Source of the DNA: Rugosimonospora acidiphila
Lineage (GTDB): Bacteria > Actinomycetota > Actinomycetes > Mycobacteriales > Micromonosporaceae
Assembly: GCF_039543385.1 (NCBI RefSeq)
Contig: NZ_BAABJQ010000036.1
Location: 19,673 to 83,672 of the forward strand
Direction of reading: 5' to 3'
Length of the DNA stretch: 64,000 nt
In this document: positions 24,733-34,123 of the stretch, in pieces
How the letters are laid out: every line of letters begins with the position of its first letter
Position numbering within the stretch: position 1 is the stretch's first letter
The notes under the pieces: model-generated
What the model was told of the DNA's origin: nothing
Database searches by the model: none
What the model saw: the letters and a program-made list of their open reading frames with translations, nothing else
Program-made: the position numbers and the translations under genes

Positions 24733-25722
24733 ATGGCGTTGTCGACGGAGTTGACGGAATTGTTGGGCGTGCGGCACCCCATCGTGCTGGCACCGATGGG
24801 CGGTTCGGCCGGGGGCGCATTAGCCGCGGCCGTCTCCCGAGCGGGCGGCCTCGGGCTGCTGGGCGGTGCGGGCGGGGATCGGGCCTGGTTGGAGCGAGAG
24901 CTGCCGATCGTCGCGGAGGGCACCGACCAGCCGTGGGGTGCCGGTTTTCTCACGTGGGCGATCGATGCCGGTCCGGTAGAGCAGGCACTGGAGTTCAATC
25001 CCGCGGCAGTGATGTTGTCCTTCGGTGACCCGAGCCCGTTCGTCGATCTGATCCGCCGGTCGGACGCGGTGCTGATCGTTCAGGTCACCGATCTGGACGA
25101 GGCCAGGCGCGCCGTGGACGTGGGCGCCGATGTCATCGTCGCGCAGGGAACCGAGGGCGGGGGCCACGGTTCCCGCCGCGGGCGGTCCACCCTGCCCTTC
25201 GTGCCGCTGGTGGTGGACCTCGCGGCACCAGTACCGGTCCTGGCGGCCGGCGGGATCGCTGACGGGCGTGGCGTCGCCGCGGCCTTGGCCCTGGGTGCGG
25301 CCGGAGCTCTCATCGGCACGCGCTTCCAGGCCACGACCGAAGCCCTGGTCGACCCTTCCGTCAGTAGGGCCATCGTCGAGGGACGCGGACAGGACACCGA
25401 ACGCAACAGCGTGTTGGACATCGCCCGCGGCGCGAGCTGGCCGACCGGGAAGTACACCGCCCGTACGCTCGGCCACCCCTATCTCGACCGATGGCGCGGC
25501 CGGGAGTCGGAGTTGGCCGGCGACTCCCAGGCCCGTCAGGACTACCAGGAGGATGTGAGACGAGGAGCGATTCCTCGCCTGCCCGTCTGGGCGGGTGAGG
25601 CCGTCGACCTCATCACGGATCTGCCTTCCGCGGCCGACCTCGTCACCAGACTGGCCGCCGAGGCCGAGGAGGCACTGACCTGGGCCGGGAAGCTCAGGCC
25701 GGACAATCGCGCCCAGGACTGA
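24733..25722 (+). CDS. Nitronate monooxygenase (2-nitropropane dioxygenase-like)
   Basis: A 329-residue FMN-dependent TIM-barrel protein. Hallmarks are the N-terminal RHPIVLAPMGGSAGG, the flavin/catalytic-His motif VIVAQGTEGGGHGS, and AAGGIADGRGVAAALALGA followed by GALIGTRF. Nitronate monooxygenases oxidise toxic alkyl nitronates to carbonyls and nitrite. The start MALSTELTELLG was chosen over an upstream in-frame ATG (24664) because family homology begins there. Codon 30 is TTA (24820-24822), a very rare codon in this GC context. It is divergent from the DUF4188 gene. Confidence 0.85.
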   Translation: MALSTELTELLGVRHPIVLAPMGGSAGGALAAAVSRAGGLGLLGGAGGDRAWLERELPIVAEGTDQPWGAGFLTWAIDAGPVEQALEFNPAAVMLSFGDPSPFVDLIRRSDAVLIVQVTDLDEARRAVDVGADVIVAQGTEGGGHGSRRGRSTLPFVPLVVDLAAPVPVLAAGGIADGRGVAAALALGAAGALIGTRFQATTEALVDPSVSRAIVEGRGQDTERNSVLDIARGASWPTGKYTARTLGHPYLDRWRGRESELAGDSQARQDYQEDVRRGAIPRLPVWAGEAVDLITDLPSAADLVTRLAAEAEEALTWAGKLRPDNRAQD

Positions 25723-25723
25723 C

Positions 25724-26166
25724 GCCGTCGAGCCCACCCATGGCAGCGCGGCCGCGCTGCCGCGTGACTTCAACCGGCCCGACGGGATCGCCCGGCGCTA
25801 CGGCCACGTGGTCGCCGACCAGGTGCGCGAGCAGGCCGCGCGGCTCGACCCGGTGCAGCTGATCGAGCGGTTCGCGGTCACCGCGCCGGCGGCGGTCGGG
25901 GCGGCGCGGCGGCTCGGCCCGGCCCGGCCGTGGTCGACTACTCCGGGGTCGCCGTGCTGCGGATCGAGGAGGCGGCCAGCATCGGCGTACTGGAGGCCGC
26001 GGTGCACCTGCTCGACCTGCGCCACGCGCTCGACCTGCCGCGCGAGGCGCCGGTCGCTGCCTTGGAGCACACGATGGCGGTGCTGGCCGCCATGGCGCCG
26101 CCGGTAGACTTCATCCAGGCGGCGACCGGCCGCCGCGCGGCGGAGCTGTTCCCCCTCCTGGTGTGA
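25724..26166 (+). pseudogene. 5'-truncated, frameshifted maleylpyruvate-isomerase-like (TIGR03083) remnant
   Basis: Immediately after the nitronate monooxygenase stop, one frame reads LPRDFNRPDGIARRYGHVVA followed by DQVREQAARLDPVQLIERFA up to about 25915. The homology then continues in another frame as VVDYSGVAVLRIEEAASIGV, LEAAVHLLDLRHALDLPREA and FIQAATGRRAAELFPLLV to the stop at 26166. The pattern fits the C-terminal half of DinB-like mycothiol-dependent maleylpyruvate-isomerase-family proteins. The N-terminal metal-binding part is missing and there is no ribosome site. I read it as a gene beheaded at the 25.72-kb junction and then frameshifted. A sequencing error could explain the frameshift but not the missing 5' end. 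Confidence 0.6.
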
Positions 26167-26189
26167 GGGGCGGCGGGCGGAGGGTCACG

Positions 26190-27191
26190 GTGCGGGCTGT
26201 CATCTATACCGATAATGGCGGCCCCGAGGTGCTGACCGTCGTGGAGCGCCCGGCGGCCGAGCCCAGCCCCGGTGAGGTACGGGTCGCGGTGCGGGTCTCC
26301 GGCGTCAACCCGACCGACTGGAAGACCCGCCGCCGTCAGCTGGGCTTCGACGAGCAGGTGCCCAACCAGGATGGCGCCGGGGTCATCGACGCCGTCGGCC
26401 CCGGAGTGGACTCGGGCCGGGTGGGCCAGCGCGTGTGGATCTGGGAGGCGGCCTGGCAGCGGCCCGGCGGCACCGCCCAGGAGTCCGTCGTCCTGCCGGC
26501 CCGGCAGGCGGTCGCGCTGCCCGACCACGCGTCCTTCGACCTCGGGGCGAGCCTGGGGATTCCGGCGCTGACCGCGCACCGCTGCCTCACCGTCGCCGAG
26601 GCCGGCCCCGACCGGTTGGCGCCCGGCGCGCTCAACGGCCGCACGGTGCTGGTCGCTGGCGGTGCGGGCGCCGTCGGCAACGCCGCCATCCAGCTGGCGC
26701 GGTGGGCCGGCGCGCGGGTCGTGACGACCGTGAGCAGCGCCGAGAAGGCGGAGCTGGCCCGCGCGGCGGGCGCCCACCACGTGGTGAACTACCGCACCGA
26801 GCCGGCCGCCGAGGCGATCCGGTCGGTGGCCCCCGGTGGCGTGGACGTGGTGGTCGAGGTCGCCCCGGCGACCAACGGACAGCTCGACGGCGAGGTGCTC
26901 GCCCAGGGCGGCGTGGTCGCGATGTACGCCAACGAGGCCTCCGAACCCACGCTGCCGCTGAGCCGGGTCTTCGCACTGAACGCCAGGTGGCAGGGGGTCC
27001 TGGTCTACACGGTGCCGGACCTGGCCAAACAGCACGCGGTGGCCGACGTGGCCGCGGCCGTCGAGGCCGGGGCGGTGCGGGTCGGCACCGAGGCCGGCCT
27101 GCCGCTGCACCACTACCCGCTGGAGCGCATTGCCGACGCGCACGCCGCGGTGGAGAACAACGCCGTCGGCAAGGTGCTGGTCACCATCTGA
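26190..27191 (+). CDS. Quinone oxidoreductase-like medium-chain dehydrogenase/reductase
   Basis: A 333-residue zinc-free MDR protein. The GroES-like N-terminus has VRVSGVNPTDWKTRR and PNQDGAGVIDAVGPGVDSG. The NADPH-binding site is VLVAGGAGAVGNAAIQLARW (about residue 150). The family uses NADPH to reduce quinones or enones. The GTG at 26190 has GGAGGG six bases upstream; an in-frame GTG at 26163 overlaps the preceding stop and lacks a site. Neighbours give no pathway. Confidence 0.87.
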   Translation: MRAVIYTDNGGPEVLTVVERPAAEPSPGEVRVAVRVSGVNPTDWKTRRRQLGFDEQVPNQDGAGVIDAVGPGVDSGRVGQRVWIWEAAWQRPGGTAQESVVLPARQAVALPDHASFDLGASLGIPALTAHRCLTVAEAGPDRLAPGALNGRTVLVAGGAGAVGNAAIQLARWAGARVVTTVSSAEKAELARAAGAHHVVNYRTEPAAEAIRSVAPGGVDVVVEVAPATNGQLDGEVLAQGGVVAMYANEASEPTLPLSRVFALNARWQGVLVYTVPDLAKQHAVADVAAAVEAGAVRVGTEAGLPLHHYPLERIADAHAAVENNAVGKVLVTI

Positions 27192-27240
27192 GGCTCCGCC
27201 GACGGCGCGCCCCACCCCGCCCGTCGGGCGCCCGGCGGGG

Positions 27241-28581
27241 TCAGGCCACCCACCCCCCGCCGAGGTACTGCATGACCAGGATGCCCTGCACCCCGAGGAA
27301 CCCGGCGAGCACCGCGCGATCGACGAACGGGTGCCGGCCGAGCCGCCCGAGGATCAGGAAGGCCGGGAAGACCTCGATGCCGATCCGGGAGGCGGAGTAG
27401 AGCGGGAACGGGATCCTGGGGTTGTGCAGGATGGGGAAGGTGATGGTGAACACCAGCAGCGCGAGGCCGTACAGCGGGAAGACCAGCTGATCCCGGCGAA
27501 CCCGTAGCGGGCCGACCAGGCCGAGCAGGATGAGCGCCGCCAGCAGCAGGACGACGCCGAGCTCCAGCAGGTCGTGTGCCCAGACGTCACCAAACCGGGT
27601 GCCCGGCCGGGTGACGATCACCTCGCGGATGCCGTCGTAGACCGGGACCCAGGGCCAGTCGAGGTGCCTTCCCCAGTTGAGCGACTGCGCGTGCTCGAAC
27701 GCCAGCGGATCGTGCATGGTGGACGCCGTGGCGATCATGATCGGGGCGAGGCCGAGCGGGATGAGCGCGACGGCCAGGGCGCCGGGGCGCGGGCGCCAGC
27801 GGTAGGTGCGCAGGTACTCGTAGCAGAACGGCAGCACCAGCAGGAGGCCGGCGGAGCGGGTGGTGGTCGCGAGCGCGCCCAGTACGCCGGCGGTCCACCA
27901 GCGGCGGAGCCGCGTCGCGTACACCGCGCCGACCGCCAGCGCGATGGAAAGCCCCTCGTTGTACGCCGCGGTGAGGAACAGCGCGGTCGGGAACGCCACC
28001 AGGTAGAAGATGGTCCGGTTGGCCGTCGACCGGTCGAACTCGTGCTCGGCGAGGCGGTAGAGCAGCACGAGCGCGGCGAGCAGCGCGACGTTGCTGATCA
28101 CCAGGGCGGCCAACCAGTCCCGGCCCAGCGCGACCGGCGTGAGCACCCGGATCAGGAGCGGGTACGCAGGGAAGAACGCCGCGCTGGCCTCGGTGTTGCT
28201 GTCCACGTAGCCCTTCGCCGCGATCGCGAGGAAGTGCGCGCTGTCGAACTGGGTCGCCCAGCGGTGCGCGATCTCGGAGCCGGAGATGCCCGGCTGCCGC
28301 TGGCCGATCCAGGCGAACGCGGACATCGCGGCCAGCGCGACCCGGGTGCCGAGCCAGACCCAGCCTCCCGCGAACAGTGCCCGCCGCCACGGCCGGTCCG
28401 GCGGCGCGGCCCCGGCGGCTCGCGGTGAGGCCGGATCGGCGCACCGGGCGGCGTCCGCGGCTCCGTCCGGCACGCTCTCGGCGTGCTCGACCGGGTCCGG
28501 GTCGGCCGGGTCGACCTGCTCGACCGGGTCCGGGTCCGGGTCCGGGTCGGGGCGGCCGGCCCGGACGGCGGGGACACTCAC
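27241..28581 (-). CDS. PIG-V-like integral membrane mannosyltransferase
   Basis: About 446 residues. An acidic Asp-Pro-rich N-terminus (PDPDPDPDPVEQVD) precedes about ten membrane segments. The luminal motifs TQFDSAHFLAIAAKGY and SAAFFPAYPLLIRVL resemble PIG-V (GPI mannosyltransferase II) relatives found in actinobacteria, which use polyprenyl-phosphate mannose to modify lipids or proteins outside the membrane. The GTG at 28581 is the best start I see, but no strong ribosome site supports it. The gene is divergent from the Mo-hydroxylase; GTGAG/CTCAC half-sites lie in the 160-bp gap. Confidence 0.75.
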   Translation of the reverse strand: MSVPAVRAGRPDPDPDPDPVEQVDPADPDPVEHAESVPDGAADAARCADPASPRAAGAAPPDRPWRRALFAGGWVWLGTRVALAAMSAFAWIGQRQPGISGSEIAHRWATQFDSAHFLAIAAKGYVDSNTEASAAFFPAYPLLIRVLTPVALGRDWLAALVISNVALLAALVLLYRLAEHEFDRSTANRTIFYLVAFPTALFLTAAYNEGLSIALAVGAVYATRLRRWWTAGVLGALATTTRSAGLLLVLPFCYEYLRTYRWRPRPGALAVALIPLGLAPIMIATASTMHDPLAFEHAQSLNWGRHLDWPWVPVYDGIREVIVTRPGTRFGDVWAHDLLELGVVLLLAALILLGLVGPLRVRRDQLVFPLYGLALLVFTITFPILHNPRIPFPLYSASRIGIEVFPAFLILGRLGRHPFVDRAVLAGFLGVQGILVMQYLGGGWVA

Positions 28582-28744
28582 GCCGGTGAGTGTATGGCGC
28601 TCACGTTTCGTTCCCTCGCCCGCCGTGACCAACGGATGGTCCACTTCGGACGAACGACGGGAAGGCCCGTCGTGTCGGCCCCGGGCGGTTCCGCGTGCCG
28701 GTACGTGGCTTGCCGATCGCGGCGGCGGCGAGAAGGGTGGAGGC

Positions 28745-31429
28745 ATGTCGAGTCGTTTCGTGGTCAACGGGGCTTCGCACCAGACGTCGCTGCCGCCGGA
28801 GCACAGCCTGTTGCGCCTGCTGCGCGACGAGTTGGGGCTGACCGGGACGAAGACCGGCTGCGGCGAGGGTGCCTGCGGCGCCTGCACCGTGCTGGTCGGC
28901 CGGCGGGCGGTGCGCTCCTGCGTGACCACGCTCGCCGACGCGCGGGACCGCCCGGTCACCACGGTGGAGGGGCTGGCCGAAGGCGGTGTGCCGCACCCGG
29001 TGCAGCAGGCCTTCCTCGAACTGAACGCCTTCCAGTGCGGGTTCTGCACCCCGGGCTGGCTGATGGCCATCGCCGCGCTGTTGGCCCGGACCGACGAGCC
29101 GGACGACGCGCAGATCGAGGCCGAGCTGGCCGGCAACGTCTGCCGGTGCGGCACGTACCCGCGCATCCGGGAGGCGGTGCGCCGGGCCGCCGCCCTGCTG
29201 CGCGCGGCCGGCGACGAGGGCGGGGACGGCGACGAGTACGACGTCCGGCCGCCGGCCGGCGCCGGCGGGATGGCGGCCGACCCGGCCGACCTCGGGGCGG
29301 ACCTACCGCCCCGGCGGCCCTGGGACCTGGCCGAGCCGGACGAGCGCGACTTCTTCGCCGTGCTCGGTGACGGCCTCGTCGCGGTGCTGCCGCTGCCCGC
29401 CGCCGACGACCCGGATTCGCCCGACGCGCGCTGGCGCCCGAACCGCAGCGCGTGGGTACACGTCGGCGCGAGCGGGACGGTCACCGCCTTCTCCGGCAAG
29501 GTGGAGGGCGGTCAGGGCACCCGGGGCGCGATGGCCCTGCTGGTGGCGGAGGAGTTGGGGGTGCGGCCGGACCGGGTGCGGGTGGTGCTGGGTGACACCG
29601 ACGTGTCCCCGTTCGACCTGGGTACCTTCGGCAGCAGGTCGATGCCGGAGGCGGCGCAGTGCCTGCGGTCCGCCGCCGCCACGGCCCGGCAGGCGCTGTT
29701 GAAGGAGATCGGCGCGCCGGCCGGCGACCCCGAGCCGGGTGACGACGAGCCGCGTGAGATACGGACGGGTGAGGTCGGCCCGGGTGGGGTCGGACCGGGC
29801 GACGCCGGCTGGGGGCCGCTGCTGGCCGGGGTGCGCCGGGTGGAGATGGTGCCGGCCCAGCAGCCGGTGATCCCGGCCCCGCGCTGGCGGACCGCCGGGC
29901 GGCCGGCCCGCAACGCCGCCGGGATCGACGTGGTGACCGGAGCCAAGCGCTTCCCGTCGGACCTGACCCGGCCGGGCATGCTGCACGGCCGGGTGCTGCG
30001 GCCACCGGCGTACGGGGCCGGCCTCGGCGCCGTCGACCTGTCCGCGGCCCAGGCCCGGGACGGTGTGATCGCCGTGCGTGAGGACGGGTTCGTCGGGGTC
30101 GCCGCGGCCAGCCCGGAGGCGGCCGCCGAGGCGCTGGCGAGCGTGCGCGCCGAGTGGACGCGGGCGCCGTCGGAGCCGGCCGACCCCACGCCCGCGGGGC
30201 TGGCCGCCCACCTGCGGGCCCACCCGCTCGCGAGCGGCACCGGGTGGGGTGCCGGCTTCCGGCACGAGGCCGGTGACGTGGACGCCGCCCTGGCCGGCTC
30301 GGCGCTGGCGCTGCGGGCCACGTACACGGTGCCCTACATCGCGCACGTACCCATGGAGCCGCGCGCCGCCCTGGCCGAGTGGTCGGACGGCCGGCTGACC
30401 GTGTGGCTGGGCACCCAGCGGCCGTTCGGCGCGCGGGACGCGCTGGCGTCGGCGTTCGGGCTGGAGCCGGCGCAGGTGCGTGTGGTGGTGCCGGACTTCG
30501 GTGGCGGCTTCGGCGGCAAGCACTCGCCCGAGGTGGCCATCGAGGCCGCGCGGCTGGCCCGGGCGGCCGGTGCGCCGGTCAAGGTGCAGTGGACCCGGGC
30601 CGAGGAGTTCACCTGGGCGTACTTCCGGCCGGCCGCCGTGATCGACGTGGCGGGCGGGGTGGACGCCGACGGTACGCTGACCGCCTGGGAGTTCACCAAC
30701 CTGAACTCCGGTGCCGCCGGCATCGCCACCCCGTACCGGGTGCCCGCCCAGCGGATCCGGTACCAGCCGGCCGCCTCCCCGCTGCCCCAGGGCTCGTACC
30801 GGGCCCTGGCCGCCACCGCCAACACCTTCGCCCGCGAATCGCACCTGGACGAACTGGCCCGCCGGGCCGGCGTCGACCCGCTGGAGATGCGCCTGCGTCA
30901 CCTGGACGACGAGCGGCTGCGCACCGTGCTGGAGACCGCGGCCACCCGGGCCGGCTGGGACCAGGCCCGGCCGGCCGGTACCGGGCTGGGCATCGCGTGC
31001 GGCGTGGAGAAGGGCGGCCGGCTCGCGACCTGCGCCCGGGTCCGGGTGGACGAGGACGGCCGCCTAAGGGTGCTGCGGATAGTGGTGGCGTTCGAGTGCG
31101 GCGCGATCGTGCACCCGGACAACCTCACCAACCAGATCGAGGGCGCCACCGTGATGGGGCTGGGCGGCGCCCTGTACGAGGCGGTGCGCTTCGCCGACGG
31201 CGTGATCCTCAACGCCTCGCTGCACGACTACCGGGTGCCACGGCTGCCCGACGTACCGCCGATCGAGGTGGTCCTGGTCGACCGGCCGGATCAGCCCTCG
31301 GCCGGCGGCGGCGAGGCCCCGATCATCGGAATCGCGCCGGCCCTCGCGAACGCGATCAGGGACGCGACCGGGGTCCGGCCGCACGATCTGCCGCTGGCGC
31401 CCCACGGTGCCCTGGCCCGCCCGTCCTGA
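28745..31429 (+). CDS. Fused [2Fe-2S]/molybdopterin hydroxylase (xanthine dehydrogenase family)
   Basis: An 894-residue single-chain enzyme. Residues 1-160 are the small subunit: the plant-type [2Fe-2S] motif GCGEGACGACTVL and the second cluster motifs QCGFCTPGW and NVCRCGTYPRIRE. Residues about 230-890 are the molybdopterin large subunit of the IorB type (SGKVEGGQGTRGAM, PDFGGGFGGKHSPEVAIEAA, QGSYRALAATANTFARESHL), with the catalytic Glu in GGGEAPIIGIAPALANA. No FAD subunit is fused or adjacent, and there is no Tat signal, so the electron acceptor is unclear. Family enzymes hydroxylate aldehydes or N-heterocycles. Usually the two parts are separate genes. Confidence 0.86.
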   Translation: MSSRFVVNGASHQTSLPPEHSLLRLLRDELGLTGTKTGCGEGACGACTVLVGRRAVRSCVTTLADARDRPVTTVEGLAEGGVPHPVQQAFLELNAFQCGFCTPGWLMAIAALLARTDEPDDAQIEAELAGNVCRCGTYPRIREAVRRAAALLRAAGDEGGDGDEYDVRPPAGAGGMAADPADLGADLPPRRPWDLAEPDERDFFAVLGDGLVAVLPLPAADDPDSPDARWRPNRSAWVHVGASGTVTAFSGKVEGGQGTRGAMALLVAEELGVRPDRVRVVLGDTDVSPFDLGTFGSRSMPEAAQCLRSAAATARQALLKEIGAPAGDPEPGDDEPREIRTGEVGPGGVGPGDAGWGPLLAGVRRVEMVPAQQPVIPAPRWRTAGRPARNAAGIDVVTGAKRFPSDLTRPGMLHGRVLRPPAYGAGLGAVDLSAAQARDGVIAVREDGFVGVAAASPEAAAEALASVRAEWTRAPSEPADPTPAGLAAHLRAHPLASGTGWGAGFRHEAGDVDAALAGSALALRATYTVPYIAHVPMEPRAALAEWSDGRLTVWLGTQRPFGARDALASAFGLEPAQVRVVVPDFGGGFGGKHSPEVAIEAARLARAAGAPVKVQWTRAEEFTWAYFRPAAVIDVAGGVDADGTLTAWEFTNLNSGAAGIATPYRVPAQRIRYQPAASPLPQGSYRALAATANTFARESHLDELARRAGVDPLEMRLRHLDDERLRTVLETAATRAGWDQARPAGTGLGIACGVEKGGRLATCARVRVDEDGRLRVLRIVVAFECGAIVHPDNLTNQIEGATVMGLGGALYEAVRFADGVILNASLHDYRVPRLPDVPPIEVVLVDRPDQPSAGGGEAPIIGIAPALANAIRDATGVRPHDLPLAPHGALARPS

Positions 31430-31560
31430 CCTCGGCCAACGGGCGGTCCGGCCGGCGCCGAGGTGACGCGCGGCGGGCCGGCCGGTAATGACCGGATGAC
31501 CATCAGGTGCCTGATTCGCGACTCTCGTCACGGTACGGCGGGGCGGCTAGCCTGGTGGTC

Positions 31561-32568
31561 ATGGCTCACCCCGTACCACCCGACGCCGACGGCGTCCCTC
31601 GGGCCAACGGCGCGCTCCCGACGGTGGGCGCGGCGCGGGTTCCGGCGCCCCGGCACCCCGGCGCGGAGCTGCTGCTGGAGCGGCTGTCCGAGTACGAGGT
31701 CCGGGACGACGACGATGACGACCCGATCCTCGTCGACCACGACGGCAACCCGGTGGACACCTGGCGGGAGGGCTACCCGTACCAGGAGCGGATCGGCCGG
31801 CCGGAATATGAGCGGGAGAAGCGGCTGCTCCAGATCGAGCTGCTCAAGCTGCAGAACTGGATGAAGGCCTCGGGGGAGCGGCTGCTGGTGCTGTTCGAGG
31901 GGCGCGACGCGGCCGGCAAGGGCGGCACCATCAAGCGGTTCATGGAGCACCTCAACCCGCGCGGCGCCCGGGTGGTGGCGCTGGAGAAGCCGAGCGAGCG
32001 GGAGTCCACGCAGTGGTACTTCCAGCGCTACATGGCGCACCTGCCGGCCGCCGGGGAGATCGTGCTGTTCGACCGGTCGTGGTACAACCGGGCCGGCGTC
32101 GAGCGGGTGATGGGCTACTGCACCCGCACCGAGTACTTGGAGTTCATGCGCCAGGCGCCCGAGCTGGAGCGGATGCTGGTGCGCTCCGGGATCCACCTGG
32201 TGAAGTTCTGGTTCTCGGTGTCCCGGCGCGAGCAGCAGACCCGGTTCGTGATCCGCCAGATCGACCCGGTCCGGCAGTGGAAGCTCTCGCCCACGGACCT
32301 GGCGTCGCTGGACCGGTGGGGGGATTACACCGAGGCGAAGGAGGCGATGTTCTTCTACACGGACACCGCCGACGCGCCCTGGACGGTCATCAAGAGCAAC
32401 GACAAGAAGCGCGGCCGGCTTTCGGCCATGCGCCACGTGTTGAACCAGTTCGACTACGACAGCAAGGACGTCGAGCTGGTCGGCACGCCCGATCCGCTGC
32501 TGGTCGGTCGCGCGTCGCAGCTGTTCGAGGTCGACGAGCGGCCCGGTCAGCAGTTCCCGCAGCTGTAG
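31561..32568 (+). CDS. ppk2: Polyphosphate kinase 2 (PPK2)
   Basis: 335 residues. Walker A is LFEGRDAAGKGGTIKRFMEH, the lid region is NPRGARVVALEKPSERESTQ, and Walker B is EIVLFDRSWYNRAGVERVMG. The C-terminal block is KLSPTDLASLDRWGDYTEAK. This layout is a one-domain PPK2, an enzyme that transfers phosphate between polyphosphate and nucleotides (GDP or ADP to NTP). The N-terminal ~75 residues are acidic and less conserved (YEVRDDDDDDPILVD). The ATG was chosen over an upstream in-frame GTG that lacks homology. Confidence 0.93.
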   Translation: MAHPVPPDADGVPRANGALPTVGAARVPAPRHPGAELLLERLSEYEVRDDDDDDPILVDHDGNPVDTWREGYPYQERIGRPEYEREKRLLQIELLKLQNWMKASGERLLVLFEGRDAAGKGGTIKRFMEHLNPRGARVVALEKPSERESTQWYFQRYMAHLPAAGEIVLFDRSWYNRAGVERVMGYCTRTEYLEFMRQAPELERMLVRSGIHLVKFWFSVSRREQQTRFVIRQIDPVRQWKLSPTDLASLDRWGDYTEAKEAMFFYTDTADAPWTVIKSNDKKRGRLSAMRHVLNQFDYDSKDVELVGTPDPLLVGRASQLFEVDERPGQQFPQL

Positions 32569-32627
32569 GCCGGCGCGGCCGCTCGGCCCGGCCCGATCGC
32601 CCCGACCGGCGTGGCCCGCGCGTCGGG

Positions 32628-32663
32628 CCGGGCCGCCCCGCTGCGCCGGGCCGCCCCGCTGCG
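32628..32663. repeat. 18-bp tandem duplication
   Basis: Two exact, adjacent copies of CCGGGCCGCCCCGCTGCG in the 126-bp gap between ppk2 and ltrA, followed by further degenerate GCC-rich units. Probably slippage in extreme GC. Confidence 0.7.
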
Positions 32664-32694
32664 CCGCGCCGCCGCGCCGCAGCGCACCGCCGCG

Positions 32695-33972
32695 CTATCG
32701 CCCGGGCACGTCGCCGTCGTCGTCTCCCGCCCCGGGCTCGGGCCCCGGCCGGGAGACGGGCTCGGTGAACCATTTGCGCGCGCGGACCCGGTCGGACACC
32801 GTGATGCCCAGCAGGATCGCGGCGACGACCACCGCCACGCCCAGCGGCGGCAGCGGTATCGCCAGCGGGCTGGCCGCGATCAGCACGCCGAGCCCCACCG
32901 CCCGGGCCGTGGCGAACCGGTTGAACACCTCGAGCTCGAAGAGGATCCGCCCGGCCATGAACAGGGCCGGGCCGCCGAAGATGGCGCCGTACCAGCCGCT
33001 GGGCGGCGTACCGCCCGGGTCGAGGATCACCACCTCCAGGCCGGCCGACATGGTGACCACCCCGGTCACCATGATCAGATGGGTCAGCGGGGTCCACCGC
33101 ACCGACCGGCTGGGATGGCGGGTGATCTCGGACTCCAGCACCGCGCCGGCCCGGAACACGTAGATCTGCCAGAGCAGCACGGCGGAGGCGAACACGAGCA
33201 GGAAACCGGCGGTGCGCCCCCAGGTCGGCGCGCTGTGGCTGTAGCGCAGCGTGGCGACGAGGATCATGTCGCCGACCGCCAGGATCATGATCTGCTGGTA
33301 CCGCTCGCCGAGGTGCTCGCTGGCGTTGTCGTAGTGCTCCCGGGGTATCCGGCCGATCCGGGGCGTCGGGTAGCGCGCCCAGCCCGACCAGTAGTCGATG
33401 GCCAGCGCGACGCCCCACAGCACCACGCGCCGGTCACCGTGCAGGAGCCCGCCGAGCAGCCAGGGCGTGGCCGACACGCCGAACCAGAACAGGAAGCGCA
33501 CGACCCGGTCGCGGGGCTCGCGGTCGCGCGACGTGGCAGTGAGCACCACGCCCCGCCCGATGTTCACCGCCACGTACGCGGCGGCGAAGAACAGCCCGTG
33601 CTTGCCGAACGCCCCCGGCGCCGCGACCGTCGCCAGGACGGTGCCCAGCATGATCCCGGTGAGCACGACCTGGACCGGGAGACGCTGCGGATCGAAGAAG
33701 TCCGTGAGCAGCGTGGTGATCGACCAGAGCCACCAGAGGGCGAACAGCGGCACGATCGCCTTGACGGCACCGGCCCAGCGGAGGTCGTGCGAGAAATCCA
33801 TCGAGGTCAGCGCGAGGAACGCGACGAAGACCACGTCGAAGAACAGCTCCAGCAGGGTTGCCCGCTGCGGCCCGCCACGACGGCGCACCAGCACCGTCGC
33901 CGTGCCGCCGGGCGTCATCGGGGCGCCGCCCCGCCCCGGCGGCGGCGCCGCGGGGCGGTCGTGGCCGGACAC
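32695..33972 (-). CDS. ltrA: Low temperature requirement protein A (LtrA) family
   Basis: A 425-residue polytopic membrane protein with about twelve hydrophobic segments. The LtrA hallmark ATLLELFFDVVFVAFLALTS comes near the N-terminus, and EHLGERYQQIMILAVGDMIL follows mid-protein. The family was named for cold growth of Listeria; its molecular role is unresolved. The N-terminal 30 residues are Pro/Gly-rich and cytoplasmic, and the acidic tail is GAGDDDGDVPGR. A GTG start is used. Convergent with ppk2. Confidence 0.85.
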   Translation of the reverse strand: MSGHDRPAAPPPGRGGAPMTPGGTATVLVRRRGGPQRATLLELFFDVVFVAFLALTSMDFSHDLRWAGAVKAIVPLFALWWLWSITTLLTDFFDPQRLPVQVVLTGIMLGTVLATVAAPGAFGKHGLFFAAAYVAVNIGRGVVLTATSRDREPRDRVVRFLFWFGVSATPWLLGGLLHGDRRVVLWGVALAIDYWSGWARYPTPRIGRIPREHYDNASEHLGERYQQIMILAVGDMILVATLRYSHSAPTWGRTAGFLLVFASAVLLWQIYVFRAGAVLESEITRHPSRSVRWTPLTHLIMVTGVVTMSAGLEVVILDPGGTPPSGWYGAIFGGPALFMAGRILFELEVFNRFATARAVGLGVLIAASPLAIPLPPLGVAVVVAAILLGITVSDRVRARKWFTEPVSRPGPEPGAGDDDGDVPGR

Positions 33973-34123
33973 ACCTCACGGTACGCAGATCCGCACTCGG
34001 GCCGGCGAAAAACCGGTCACCGCCGCCCGCCGCGCGTCTTGTCCCCCGGGGGAGCGCAGCCGGAGCCGGGGTGTGGCGCGGGCGGGCACGCCCGCCGTTC
34101 GTGGGTGGGCGATACTGGCCGCC

